A stretch of DNA of 64,000 nucleotides, taken from the NCBI RefSeq assembly GCF_000703005.1, contig NZ_JNLH01000001.1, forward strand, positions 1,729,001 to 1,793,000. Direction: 5' to 3'. A program made the translations under genes and the position numbers. Positions 44,896 to 53,222 of this stretch are shown one piece after another; position 1 is the stretch's first letter; the number at the start of each line of letters is the position of its first letter. Source of the DNA: Pseudobutyrivibrio ruminis HUN009. Lineage in GTDB: Bacteria > Bacillota > Clostridia > Lachnospirales > Lachnospiraceae. The notes beneath the pieces were generated by a model that was not told the DNA's origin, ran no database searches, and worked only from the letters and a program-made list of their open reading frames with translations.

Positions 44896-46677
44896 ATGGA
44901 TCATAAAAAATCCTTGATTGAAAATCTAGTGGAATGGTGTGTTTATTCCATCATTGCAATGTCTATTTTTATGGATGTTGTAGCTATTTTTTCCACGGAT
45001 GTGGCACACGAGGCACCAGTGGGCTCTTTTGCAGTCCAGGATTTCAATCAGGATTGGATTTTAGAAATGGAAGATGGTACCCGGGGAATCATACAATTGC
45101 CATTTTTAACGGATTTTGATGGAGAAGAAGTTTTTGTAATAACAAATACATTGCCAGATAATTTGCAGGACAACAGCAGCCTTATGTTTCGCGCAAACAT
45201 CGAGGATGTTTATGTTTACATAGATGGCAAGCTTAGGTCAGAGTATTCCACAGAATCCATTCCATTTATGTCCTACTATATTCCTAGTGCATATGTGGTT
45301 ACCAAACTATCTTCGGAAGATGCATCAAAGGAAATCACAATCAAAATCCGTGCAAAGGTTTATGGCATCATAAATGAAATAAAACTAGGCGATGGAAATA
45401 ACGTCTGGTTCAATGTAATCTATCAGAATATCCCGGTAAATCTTGCAGCCGAAATGATTTTATCACTGGGAATAATACTTCTTGCACTTTCACTTATTTT
45501 TTCAAAGTCTAATTTGAATCATAGATTGGTGTTTTATCTGAGCTTGCTTATGATAGACATCTCGATTTGGATGTTTTCGGAATCAATGATACGCCAGCTG
45601 ATTTTTGCGAAGACAACCATGATTCAGTATTTTTCTTATTCTTCGATGGAGCTAGTGGGAGTGCTGGCCTGCATGTATTTTGATGAAGTTCAGCATAAGT
45701 ATTATCACAAATTTTATTTTATAGCGGAGTTAGTGGGCACGATTGTAATAGCCTTAAACTTCACCTTGCATTTCGCAGGATTGGTAGAGCTTTTCAGAAG
45801 TTTACCAGTAGCCCACTTGATAATGGTATTGAGCCTTTTGATGAGTGTGTGCACACTAGTCAACGATGTCCGAATAGGCAGGATAAAAGAATATCGGGTA
45901 GTAGCAGTGGGCATGGATTTGATGCTTGCTACATGTGGAATGGAGATAATTGCATTCTATACTACTGAAAATCATGCCTTTGGATTATTTGCATGCATTG
46001 GTTTGGTATGTTTGATGATTACAACCGTGGTTCAGATTCTTGTGGATTGGACTGCAGAGACAAAGTTACGTGAAGCGGAGAGTGAAAGAGCTACCGTAAA
46101 TACCATAAAGACTATTGCTGGTACAATTGATGCAAAGGATGAATACACAGGTGGTCATTCAGAAAGGGTGGGATATTATGCATCTATCCTGGCCAGGGAA
46201 ATGGCTGCTGATTATGACTTTACCGAGGAAGATATTGAGCGCATTAAATACATTGGCAACATGCACGATATTGGAAAAATTGGTGTTCCTGATAGCGTCC
46301 TTAACAAAACTGAGAGGCTAAACGATGAGGAATATGAAATCATAAAGAAGCATGTAGAAATTGGATCGGCAATTATGGATGGTATGGATTCAACAATACA
46401 GGATTTGAAGGATGGAATCAGATATCATCATGAAAGATTCGACGGCAAAGGCTATCCTGATGGCCTGAAGGAGACGGAGATTCCACTTGTAGCAAGAATA
46501 ATTTGTCTGGCGGACTGCTATGACGCCATGACATCTGACCGTGTGTACAGAAAGCGTCTGGACGATGAAACAGTTCGAGCTGAAATCCTTAGATGCGCCG
46601 GTACCCAGTTCGACCCAGCTCTGGCGGAGATATTTGTCAGGCTGCTGGATAGAGGAGATATGAAGGCTGTAAGGTAG
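44896..46677 (+). CDS. HD-GYP domain protein with 7TM-DISM-like sensor
   Basis: A 593-residue membrane protein. An outside beta domain (about 40-180) is followed by seven helices (about 185-395), a short coil, then an HD-GYP domain (about 400-590) with HSERVGYYASIL, NMHDIGKIGVPDSVLNKTER, HHERFDGKGYPDGLK and ARIICLADCYDAMTSDRVYR. HD-GYP domains hydrolyse cyclic di-GMP. The intact HDIGK and GYPDGL (GYP) motifs support enzyme activity. Confidence 0.9.
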   Translation: MDHKKSLIENLVEWCVYSIIAMSIFMDVVAIFSTDVAHEAPVGSFAVQDFNQDWILEMEDGTRGIIQLPFLTDFDGEEVFVITNTLPDNLQDNSSLMFRANIEDVYVYIDGKLRSEYSTESIPFMSYYIPSAYVVTKLSSEDASKEITIKIRAKVYGIINEIKLGDGNNVWFNVIYQNIPVNLAAEMILSLGIILLALSLIFSKSNLNHRLVFYLSLLMIDISIWMFSESMIRQLIFAKTTMIQYFSYSSMELVGVLACMYFDEVQHKYYHKFYFIAELVGTIVIALNFTLHFAGLVELFRSLPVAHLIMVLSLLMSVCTLVNDVRIGRIKEYRVVAVGMDLMLATCGMEIIAFYTTENHAFGLFACIGLVCLMITTVVQILVDWTAETKLREAESERATVNTIKTIAGTIDAKDEYTGGHSERVGYYASILAREMAADYDFTEEDIERIKYIGNMHDIGKIGVPDSVLNKTERLNDEEYEIIKKHVEIGSAIMDGMDSTIQDLKDGIRYHHERFDGKGYPDGLKETEIPLVARIICLADCYDAMTSDRVYRKRLDDETVRAEILRCAGTQFDPALAEIFVRLLDRGDMKAVR

Positions 46678-46705
46678 AATTATTTAGGATTGAGATTGGA
46701 ATTGT

Positions 46706-46735
46706 AGAGCCAGTGCTTTTGCGCTGGCTCTTTTT
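46706..46735 (+). terminator. Terminator after the HD-GYP gene
   Basis: GAGCCAG...CTGGCTC with a TGCTTTTGCG centre, followed by TTTTT. Confidence 0.93.
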
Positions 46736-46806
46736 GTGGGGCCGGGCTTGTTTTGGTCTCGCGGAGGGCTTGTTTTGGGGTGGATGCCGGGCTGTGCGGG
46801 CCGGGA

Positions 46807-47161
46807 CTACTGCCTGAGAGAGGACTTTTGATATTAGGCAGTAGTGGAATTGGCTGTGGCTACTGCCTGAGAGAGGACTTTTGAATTTAGGCAGTAGTGG
46901 AATTGATCGTGGCTACTGCCTGAGAGAAGATTTTTGACTTTAGGCAGTAGTGGAATTGATTGGGACTACTGCCTGAGAGAAGATTTTTGAATTTAGGCAG
47001 TAGTGGAATTGGCTGAGCCTACTGCCTGGGAGAAGATTTTTGATATTAGGCAGTAGTGGAATTGATTGTGGCTACTGCCTGAGAAAAGATTTTTGAATTT
47101 AGGCAGTAGTGGAATTGGCTGAGCCTACTGCCTGGGAAGAGATTTTGATATTAGGCAGTAG
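46807..47161. repeat. Intergenic hairpin array 3, subtype A (seven CTACTGCCT/AGGCAGTAG units)
   Basis: Seven tandem units start at 46807, 46860, 46913, 46966, 47019, 47072 and 47125, an exact 53-bp period. Each has the left arm CTACTGCCT, a 20-nt loop of the type GAGAGAGGACTTTTGATATT, the right arm AGGCAGTAG and a linker beginning TGGAATTG. Stems are nearly invariant while loop and linker vary at a few positions. No frame or spacer diversity is present, so it is not a CRISPR array. A GC-rich stretch with two copies of GGCTTGTTTTGG lies before it (46741-46800). Confidence 0.95.
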
Positions 47162-47175
47162 GAAAAACGGCCGGG

Positions 47176-47370
47176 CTTACTATCTGGGAGAAAAATTAGA
47201 TTTAAGATAGTAAGAAAGTAGGCAAAACTTACTATCTGAAACGAAAAAGCAAATCTAGATAGTAAGAAAGTGGAGAAAACTTACTATCTGGGAAGAAAAA
47301 GAGATTCCAGAGAGTAAGAAATCAGGAAATGACTACTATCTGTGAGCAAAAAGTGATTGCAGATAGTAAT
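47176..47370. repeat. Hairpin array 3, subtype B (four CTTACTATCT/AGATAGTAAG units)
   Basis: Continuing in phase with subtype A, four more units start at 47176, 47228, 47280 and about 47332 (period 52-53). Left arms are CTTACTATCT, right arms AGATAGTAAG; one right arm has a single mismatch (AGAGAGTAAG) and the last unit starts CTACTATCT. Compared with subtype A, GCC became ATC on the left and GGC became GAT on the right, so pairing is kept. Loops are A-rich (GGGAGAAAAATTAGATTTA). Confidence 0.92.
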
Positions 47371-47549
47371 TCTTAAAAATATATAAAATATCCGTCATAT
47401 TGTAGAAATATAATGGGGCACCAATTATTATACTTATATAAAATATAATAGCGCACAATTAATGAGAATGGAGTTTTAATTATCCTTATTTCTTCCTTAA
47501 CTGGGGAAGCGAGGCAGGCGCCTGGGGCTTCTCATCAAGCCTGCCATTT
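47371..47549. other. Stretch between hairpin array and small ORF
   Basis: AT-rich to 47470, possibly promoter-like, then GC-richer. From about 47466 a frame without ATG reads EWSFNYPYFFLNWGSEAGAW and runs into the small membrane ORF below. GGAG at 47470-47473 would place a start near 47480, but no standard start codon is there. Confidence 0.35.
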
Positions 47550-47648
47550 ATGGGGTGCGCCTGGTGGATTTTGGTATTGTTAATCTTTTTAATCGTAGTA
47601 GGCTTAATCTATTTGAAACTGATTGATTATTTTAGAAAAGTTAGGTAA
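47550..47648 (+). CDS. Small single-helix membrane protein (possible, maybe truncated)
   Basis: A 32-residue frame, MGCAWWILVLLIFLIVVGLI then YLKLIDYFRKVR, with one clear membrane helix and a basic end. The frame continues open upstream to 47466 with protein-like composition (NWGSEAGAWGFSSSLPF) but without ATG, GTG or TTG. Either the first 28 codons use an unusual start or this is the tail of a decayed gene. A terminator-type hairpin follows at 47680. Confidence 0.4.
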   Translation: MGCAWWILVLLIFLIVVGLIYLKLIDYFRKVR

Positions 47649-47679
47649 GTGTAAGTTTAGTAGAAGTAAGATATTGTTC

Positions 47680-47721
47680 AAAAAGCATCTTATTGACGTA
47701 TGTCAAATAAGATGCTTTTTT
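47680..47721. repeat. Palindromic terminator-like element, copy 1
   Basis: AAAAAGCATCTTATTGAC and GTCAAATAAGATGCTTTTT form an 18-bp stem around GTAT with one unpaired base. A run flanks it on one side and T run on the other, so it can terminate in both directions between the small ORF and the convergent genes. A related copy lies at 50931-50970. Confidence 0.85.
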
Positions 47722-47742
47722 AGTTCAATAAAGATTTTGTAG

Positions 47743-47958
47743 TTAATCAACTGCACCTGCAATCAGTGAAATCACACCTACTGCGATTAGTATTGGCAAA
47801 GCCAAATACATCAATCCGCCAAATACAAGTGCTAACAAAAACAATGGTAAGAAGACGATATAAAGCATAATTTTAAAAATGCCCCATGTTGCTCTGAAAG
47901 CCAAGCCTATCATCTTTCCAAAAATCATAAAAAATAAAATTCCAAATATTACTGACAT
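47743..47958 (-). CDS. Small membrane protein
   Basis: A 71-residue hydrophobic protein with about two helices (MSVIFGILFFMIFGKMIGLA and IMLYIVFLPLFLLALVFGGL plus a C-terminal third). GGAGG lies 7 nt before the ATG at 47958. It is co-directional with the PspC-domain gene 16 bp upstream and probably belongs to the same small operon. No function is known. Confidence 0.7.
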   Translation of the reverse strand: MSVIFGILFFMIFGKMIGLAFRATWGIFKIMLYIVFLPLFLLALVFGGLMYLALPILIAVGVISLIAGAVD

Positions 47959-47974
47959 AACAATGCCTCCTTCA

Positions 47975-48172
47975 CTATACAACGTCTACTGGATTATCAT
48001 CCATTACAAGAGCTGCAACGATGTAGATGATAATTCCGCTTCCTCCAGCAAGTGTAACTGCTGCCCAAATCAATCTTACAATTGTTGGATCTACATCAAA
48101 GTATTCTGCGATTCCGGCGCAAACGCCACAAATCTTTTTATTGTTGCTTTTGTATAATCTTTTTCCGTTCAT
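47975..48172 (-). CDS. PspC domain protein
   Basis: A 65-residue protein almost entirely made of a PspC domain: RLYKSNNKKICGVCAGIAEY then FDVDPTIVRLIWAAVTLAGG and a membrane helix. PspC proteins take part in envelope stress responses. GGAAGGTAC precedes the ATG. First gene of the minus-strand pair. Confidence 0.9.
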   Translation of the reverse strand: MNGKRLYKSNNKKICGVCAGIAEYFDVDPTIVRLIWAAVTLAGGSGIIIYIVAALVMDDNPVDVV

Positions 48173-48336
48173 ATTAAGTACCTTCCCTTTCTATAAATAA
48201 GTGGTTTGTTTGATTTCTTACTTAAATTTTACATTTGTATTTCCTACTAATATATCACTTTTTCAGCAAATGAATATATGCTATTTTTCTTTTTTGGCAA
48301 AATAGATATAATGATTTTATTAGGAGGATAATACTG

Positions 48337-48831
48337 ATGGGAAGAAAATCAATTAGAGAAGACAAAAGTGTATATTTCAAGGCTCGCGAGGAGGCTGGAC
48401 TTACAAGAGCTCAGGCTAGCGAATTGATAGGTTCGATGACAGAAAGTCGTCTTGAAAAAATCGAAACTGGTAAGGTCGCAATCTATCCGGAAGATGTTGT
48501 GGATTTGGCAAACGCATACAAGCGCCAGGATTTATGCAACTATTACTGCACTCATCAGTGTAAAATCGGCCAGGAAACAGTCCCTGAGGTGAAGATGTCA
48601 TCCCTGCCTGAGATTGTACTTGGTATGTTGTCAGCGTTGAATTCTCTCAACAATCAGAAAGAACGTTTCATTGATATCACTGCCGACGGTATAATCTCTG
48701 ATGATGAAATTGATGATTTCCTTGCAATTCAAAAGCAACTTGAGCAAATCGATTTGACTGTGGAATCGCTCAAGCTTTGGGTATCAAAAATGATTTCCGA
48801 GGGAAAAATTAATAAAGATAAGCTTAATTAG
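48337..48831 (+). CDS. XRE-type helix-turn-helix regulator
   Basis: A 164-residue protein with an N-terminal HTH_3/XRE domain (SVYFKAREEAGLTRAQASEL then LEKIETGKVAIYPEDVVDLA, residues 10-65). Three or four cysteines (LCNYYCTHQCKIG) lie next, followed by a C-terminal coiled coil (about 90-160). This domain layout occurs widely in Lachnospiraceae; the Cys cluster might bind a metal. AGGAGG precedes the ATG, and TATAAT is seen at 48306-48311. Confidence 0.82.
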   Translation: MGRKSIREDKSVYFKAREEAGLTRAQASELIGSMTESRLEKIETGKVAIYPEDVVDLANAYKRQDLCNYYCTHQCKIGQETVPEVKMSSLPEIVLGMLSALNSLNNQKERFIDITADGIISDDEIDDFLAIQKQLEQIDLTVESLKLWVSKMISEGKINKDKLN

Positions 48832-48841
48832 TTATTTTTTC

Positions 48842-48876
48842 AGGATTTCGGCTAATTCGTCGAAATCCTCTTTTGC
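48842..48876 (+). terminator. Terminator of the XRE gene
   Basis: AGGATTTCG pairs with CGAAATCCT around GCTAATTCGT, followed by CTTTTG. Confidence 0.85.
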
Positions 48877-49031
48877 TTCTTTGAAGTAAGAACAAAACAA
48901 ATATATCACTTAGAGTTAGAAAAGGCTAACAGAAGTTTGATAAATACATCACATAGACATTCATTACTGATATTGATTTGTGGTAAAATTTAGTAAGTTG
49001 GGTCGAGAATAATGAAATGGGGATAAATAAA

Positions 49032-49610
49032 ATGACAATCATACTAGAAAACATTAGCAAATCATATGATGGTAACAAGGTTCTGGAGAATCTTAATGTG
49101 GAAATAGAAGATGGCAGATGCTATGCATTTGTTGGGCCTAAAGGGTCAGGTAAGACTACAGCTCTTAAAATTTTTATGGGGATGGAGAAACCGGATGAGG
49201 GAAAAGTGTGTAGGATGGGAGATTATAAGTATCCTACATTGCAAAGTGCATATGTTTCCCAGGATGGCCAGCTAAATCTGAAGAAGGATGCCATCTGGAA
49301 TGTAAAAAAGGCACACAGATGGGCTAGCAAAGGAAGAGCCATAGAGGAGCTGACCCGCTTTATAGAGCCTGACAGACAGTGCATCCCAGTATCAGAACTA
49401 TCCGTGCCAGAGCGCAGGTTGGTGGAGCTGGTAAAGGCCTTGTTTACACCAGCAGATTTTATCGTGCTGGATTCACCATTTGAAGGAATGGATGCTGATA
49501 CCAAGCAGAAGACCATAGATTATCTGCTAGATATAAAGGGCAGCAGGCCTCTTATAATTGCCCAGGAAGATGCAGAGGGGCTGGATTTTGCTAGAAAGGT
49601 TTGCTTGTAG
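49032..49610 (+). CDS. ABC transporter-like ATPase, short form
   Basis: A 192-residue ABC ATPase. Walker A is FVGPKGSGKTTALKIFMG, the Q loop is in SAYVSQDGQLN, and Walker B is ADFIVLDSPFEGMDAD. The signature is degenerate (VSELSVPERRLVELVKAL, with no LSGGQ). The H loop is absent or replaced (IIAQEDAEG). It is shorter than usual (about 220-240). ATG 49032 with GGGGA upstream is preferred over ATG 49017. It is probably coupled with the membrane protein 6 bp downstream. Confidence 0.72.
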   Translation: MTIILENISKSYDGNKVLENLNVEIEDGRCYAFVGPKGSGKTTALKIFMGMEKPDEGKVCRMGDYKYPTLQSAYVSQDGQLNLKKDAIWNVKKAHRWASKGRAIEELTRFIEPDRQCIPVSELSVPERRLVELVKALFTPADFIVLDSPFEGMDADTKQKTIDYLLDIKGSRPLIIAQEDAEGLDFARKVCL

Positions 49611-49616
49611 GAATAT

Positions 49617-50909
49617 ATGAATTTGACGGATGATAGAATAGAAATCAAATATAATTGGAAATATAGATTTATTTATATATTTTGTACTTTAGCAGTTTAT
49701 GCTTTTGCAGTAATTTGCATATTAGATGAGCTGTACTCGGAAGAAAGACGTGTATACTGCATTACTGACAATATATGGCATATAATCGGTTTTTTAATAT
49801 TTTTAGGAGTTATATTATTGTTTACATATGGAGCAGCTTCTGCTTTATATGACCAGATAATCATAGAAGGAAGTTACATCACTATTAAGCAAATATTTAC
49901 TAAAACAGCTGAGGGTGATTCTAATTTGATAGAGTATTTTTCTTTAAAGAAAGATAGCAAGGTAAAAAATGCGAAAGCCCTTGAAATCTATTATCAAGGA
50001 GAGTGCTGGTCGTGCTCAACTGCAGATTTAACGTCCAATAAACATGAACTAATTGAGTATTTGCAAAAAAGATGTAACAAGAGACCGGTGAATAAGAGTG
50101 CTTCAAAGAAGGAAGAAAAGCAGGAAAAACGAGAAAAACTGTATTTTAAACCACCTTCATTGATTGCTAGATACTATGTTATGATTTCACGCTATTTGTT
50201 TAATATAGCAGCTTTGATATATTTCTTTTTTATTCAAGGTGGGGAGATTGTTCCTACAAATCTATTGTGGAAAGTGTGTATGGTGGCCTTTATATGGGGG
50301 GCCGCAAGAATCATTTTCTGGCAAGATGCTATGTTGTTTCACTGGAACGACGAGTTTCCGGACAAAGTCAATTGCAAAAGAAAGTTTTGGTTCAATCCAG
50401 ATTTCTTTTTGGCTACACCGATAATTGGAATCGTATTATTGTATATGCGTGCTCGTTACGCTTGTAATAATTATCATATATACGAATTGGGCTATATGAA
50501 TGTAGCTATTTTAGTTTTTACGTTTGCTTTTTGGCTAGTAATGTCAATCATAAAAAATATATTTTATGGAAGAAATACGATGCCAATCAGGACAAATATG
50601 GTAAGGCAGCTTTTAATTCTGTTTGTGATATTGATGCTTTCAGGGCAGAGTGTGTACTGTGGTTCTATTATGCTTTGCAGAGAGCCAACAGTAATTACTG
50701 CAGAATTACGTAGCAAACACAGTTATAGTAGTAGAAGAGGAGGCAACACCTACATATTTCAAGTTATAGATGATGATGGACTATACGAAGAGTATAAGGT
50801 CTGGTCAAATACATACAGCCAATACGAAGAGGGCGATGCGGTAACCATATTGGTTTACGAAAGTGTATTTGGCACAGAGTTTAGACATTTGGAGGAAGAG
50901 TACGACTAA
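49617..50909 (+). CDS. Multi-helix membrane protein of unknown function
   Basis: A 430-residue membrane protein: two helices near the start (about 17-40 and 58-82), a cytoplasmic basic segment (NKSASKKEEKQEKREK), four or more helices (about 185-370) and an outside beta-rich end (about 355-430: VICELRSKHS-type segment, GNTYIFQVIDDDGLYEEYKV) of the kind seen in DUF3592 proteins. With the preceding ATPase it might form a transporter, but no permease family was recognised. Confidence 0.6.
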   Translation: MNLTDDRIEIKYNWKYRFIYIFCTLAVYAFAVICILDELYSEERRVYCITDNIWHIIGFLIFLGVILLFTYGAASALYDQIIIEGSYITIKQIFTKTAEGDSNLIEYFSLKKDSKVKNAKALEIYYQGECWSCSTADLTSNKHELIEYLQKRCNKRPVNKSASKKEEKQEKREKLYFKPPSLIARYYVMISRYLFNIAALIYFFFIQGGEIVPTNLLWKVCMVAFIWGAARIIFWQDAMLFHWNDEFPDKVNCKRKFWFNPDFFLATPIIGIVLLYMRARYACNNYHIYELGYMNVAILVFTFAFWLVMSIIKNIFYGRNTMPIRTNMVRQLLILFVILMLSGQSVYCGSIMLCREPTVITAELRSKHSYSSRRGGNTYIFQVIDDDGLYEEYKVWSNTYSQYEEGDAVTILVYESVFGTEFRHLEEEYD

Positions 50910-50930
50910 ATTTAATAAAGGACGGATAAA

Positions 50931-50970
50931 ATAGCATTTTATTTGACGTGCGTCAAATAAGATGCTATTT
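50931..50970. repeat. Palindromic terminator-like element, copy 2
   Basis: AATAGCATTTTATTTGAC pairs with GTCAAATAAGATGCTATT around GTGC with one G-T pair. It shares the core AGCAT-TTATT-GAC with copy 1 at 47680. It follows the stop of the membrane protein gene by 21 bp and lacks a long T run. Confidence 0.8.
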
Positions 50971-51003
50971 AAAGGATGTAAAAGGAGAAGTAACAAGTAA
51001 CAC

Positions 51004-51032
51004 TTGACTATTAAATAAAAGAGGACTATAAC
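51004..51032 (+). promoter_or_regulatory. Promoter of the L25/Ctc gene
   Basis: TTGACT (51004-51009), 17 bp and TATAAC (51027-51032). A leader of about 90 nt precedes the start codon. Confidence 0.6.
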
Positions 51033-51128
51033 AGAGTCGAACACGAGAAACAAACGAAACGCCAATTGAATATCGACATTCCGCAAATTTCCCTGCTCAA
51101 ATATTTGTATTTTAGGAGGAAGAGACAA

Positions 51129-51713
51129 ATGGATACTTACAGAGTACAAAGACGTGACATGGAAAAGAAGGCAAAGAGGTTGAGAAGAGAAGGCTACGTT
51201 ACAGGTAACCTGTTCGGTAAGGATATCGAACAATCAATCCCACTCCAGTTCGAGGTTAAAGAGGCTGAGGCTCTTAGAAAGAGCGGACACACTCAGATGA
51301 CTTTGGATTTGGAAGGAAAGAAGTATAATGTGTTACTTAAGGAACTACACTATGATGCAGCTAAGCATCAGATTGTAGAGATGGATTTCCAGGAGCTTGT
51401 TAAAGGCGAGGTTATCCACGCAACAGCCGAGGTTGTTCTTGAAAACAAGGAAGCTGTTACAGAAGGTGTTTTAGAGCAGCTCATTTCGGAGGTAGCTTAC
51501 AAAGCAAAGGCCGAAGATGTAGTTGAGAAGATTGAAATAGACTGCAGCTCACTGAGACTTGGTGATACAGTTACTGTTGCAGATCTTGCTATTTCAAAGA
51601 ACAAGAAAGTTGATGTAACTACAAACGCTGACCAAGTAGTTGTTGAGGTTATTGCATCAAAGAACCAGGTTGCTGATGATGAGGATGAAGATTCTGAGCA
51701 GGCAGCTTCATAG
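51129..51713 (+). CDS. rplY: Ribosomal protein bL25 / general stress protein Ctc
   Basis: A 194-residue protein with the N-terminal L25 5S rRNA-binding beta barrel (MEKKAKRLRREGYVTGNLFG ... KYNVLLKELHYDAAKHQIVE) and the C-terminal TL5/Ctc domain (EGVLEQLISEVAYKAKAEDV ... LRLGDTVTVADLAI), ending in an acidic tail. The ATG follows AGGAGGAAGAG. The symbol follows the L25 family; ctc is the usual name in Firmicutes. Confidence 0.9.
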   Translation: MDTYRVQRRDMEKKAKRLRREGYVTGNLFGKDIEQSIPLQFEVKEAEALRKSGHTQMTLDLEGKKYNVLLKELHYDAAKHQIVEMDFQELVKGEVIHATAEVVLENKEAVTEGVLEQLISEVAYKAKAEDVVEKIEIDCSSLRLGDTVTVADLAISKNKKVDVTTNADQVVVEVIASKNQVADDEDEDSEQAAS

Positions 51714-51726
51714 AAGATATGATTTT

Positions 51727-51755
51727 AGGGAGTCTCCGTTGGAGGCTCCTTTTTT
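51727..51755 (+). terminator. Terminator of the L25/Ctc gene
   Basis: AGGGAGTCTCC and GGAGGCTCCT pair around GTT, followed by TTTTTT. Confidence 0.9.
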
Positions 51756-51843
51756 GTAGGGATGTATAAGAAAATAGAGTGCCATAAAAAGTACCACTGT
51801 GCTATACTAGCATTGTTAGAAAACACAAGAAAAGGGATATTTT

Positions 51844-52164
51844 ATGACACAGGAAACTATAGATCGTATAAGAAAAATGACAATAGATCGTGATTGGGAC
51901 CAGTTCCACTCACCAGCAAACTTGGCAAAGTCTATTTCCATCGAAGCAAATGAATTGCTTGAATGCTTCCAGTGGAGCGACGATGATTACGATATCAACC
52001 ACGTGAAGGAAGAACTCGCAGATGTAATCGTGTATTGCAGAAACATGCTTGATAAGCTGGGCCTTGATGAGGATGAAATCGTAAATGCGAAGATGGATAA
52101 GAACGAGGCAAAGTATCCTGTGGAGAAGTCTAGGGGAAGCAATAAGAAATATACGGAATTATAA
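51844..52164 (+). CDS. MazG-like nucleotide pyrophosphohydrolase
   Basis: A 106-residue all-helical pyrophosphohydrolase of the MazG/RS21-C6 (dCTPase) type. It reads DRDWDQFHSPANLAKSISIE, with the metal-binding EANELLECFQW and KEELADVIVYCRNMLDKLGL. Such enzymes cleave dNTPs, often damaged ones, to the monophosphate and PPi. The gene stands alone. Confidence 0.92.
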   Translation: MTQETIDRIRKMTIDRDWDQFHSPANLAKSISIEANELLECFQWSDDDYDINHVKEELADVIVYCRNMLDKLGLDEDEIVNAKMDKNEAKYPVEKSRGSNKKYTEL

Positions 52165-52252
52165 TAATAGGGCTGCACTTTTTGTGCAGTCATCTTTTTA
52201 ACGTGGGAAGAGTATTTGAAAAAGAAAAATGATTAAAGAGAGAAATTGTTAA

Positions 52253-53191
52253 TTGGAATCAATCAAGAAAAATAAAGTGTCACTTAGTAATAAATATGTT
52301 GTTTGTGCCTTAGCCATAGTCTGTTGCTTGCTGTGGGGCAGCGCATTCCCTAGCATCAAAATCGGATATCGTATTTTCGGAGTGAATGCAGCAGATTCGA
52401 TGTCGCAAATTTTGTTTGCAGGAATTAGATTTTCGCTTGCAGGAGTGCTGGCGGTAATCTTTGGAAGCATTTCACAGAAGAAGGTTTTAGTACCAAAGGC
52501 AAGCTCATGGAAAATGATATGTACTCTTAGCATTTTCCAAACCATATTGCAGTATTTTTTCTTTTATATAGGCCTAGCCCATGCTTCAGGAGTCAACGCA
52601 TCAATCATTAATGGAATGAGCACATTCTTTGCAATCCTGCTAGCATGCTTGGTGAAAAAGCAGGAGCACATGACAGTTAGTAAATTGACAGGTTGCATTC
52701 TTGGAGCAATCGGAGTAATCCTTGTAAGTTTGAGCAGTGGTAGCATCGGAACTGGCATCGCTTTTAATGGTGAGGGATTCATCCTCATTGCTTCTGTATC
52801 CTATGCAATATCTTCGGTGCTGATAAAGGAGTATTCTCAGCATGAGAACCCGGTAACACTTAGCGGATACCAGTTTATCATCGGTGGTATAGTGATGATA
52901 GCGGTTGGCCTGGCAGGCGGAGGCAGACTTCACCAATCATCAGGACAGGGAATTCTTTTGATAGTATACCTAGCTTTGGTTTCATCAGTTGCTTACTCAG
53001 TGTGGGGACTTTTGCTGAAGTACAATCCGGTTTCTACCGTTACTGTATACGGATTTACGAATCCAATCTTTGGTGCGTTGCTATCAGCCATTTTCCTGAG
53101 AGAGTGGGGAAATATTTCGTGGAAATCGTTGGTGGCGCTGGCGCTTGTAAGTGCTGGTATTTATATTGTTAATAGTGGGAAGATGAAATAG
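52253..53191 (+). CDS. EamA/DMT family transporter
   Basis: A 312-residue inner-membrane protein with ten predicted helices in two EamA repeats (about 18-150 and 165-305). Family features include CCLLWGSAFPSIKIGYRIFG, GLAHASGVNASIINGMSTFF and NPIFGALLSAIFLREWGN. It exports metabolites such as amino acids in characterised members. The start is TTG 52253, with only a weak AGAGAG upstream. Confidence 0.9.
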   Translation: MESIKKNKVSLSNKYVVCALAIVCCLLWGSAFPSIKIGYRIFGVNAADSMSQILFAGIRFSLAGVLAVIFGSISQKKVLVPKASSWKMICTLSIFQTILQYFFFYIGLAHASGVNASIINGMSTFFAILLACLVKKQEHMTVSKLTGCILGAIGVILVSLSSGSIGTGIAFNGEGFILIASVSYAISSVLIKEYSQHENPVTLSGYQFIIGGIVMIAVGLAGGGRLHQSSGQGILLIVYLALVSSVAYSVWGLLLKYNPVSTVTVYGFTNPIFGALLSAIFLREWGNISWKSLVALALVSAGIYIVNSGKMK

Positions 53192-53222
53192 AGAATATTC
53201 AAGACTGAGGGGATATCAATAA

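Noticed and set aside
46807..47370. CRISPR array
   Set aside because: The 53-bp units are similar over their whole length, there are no unique spacers, and no cas gene is near.
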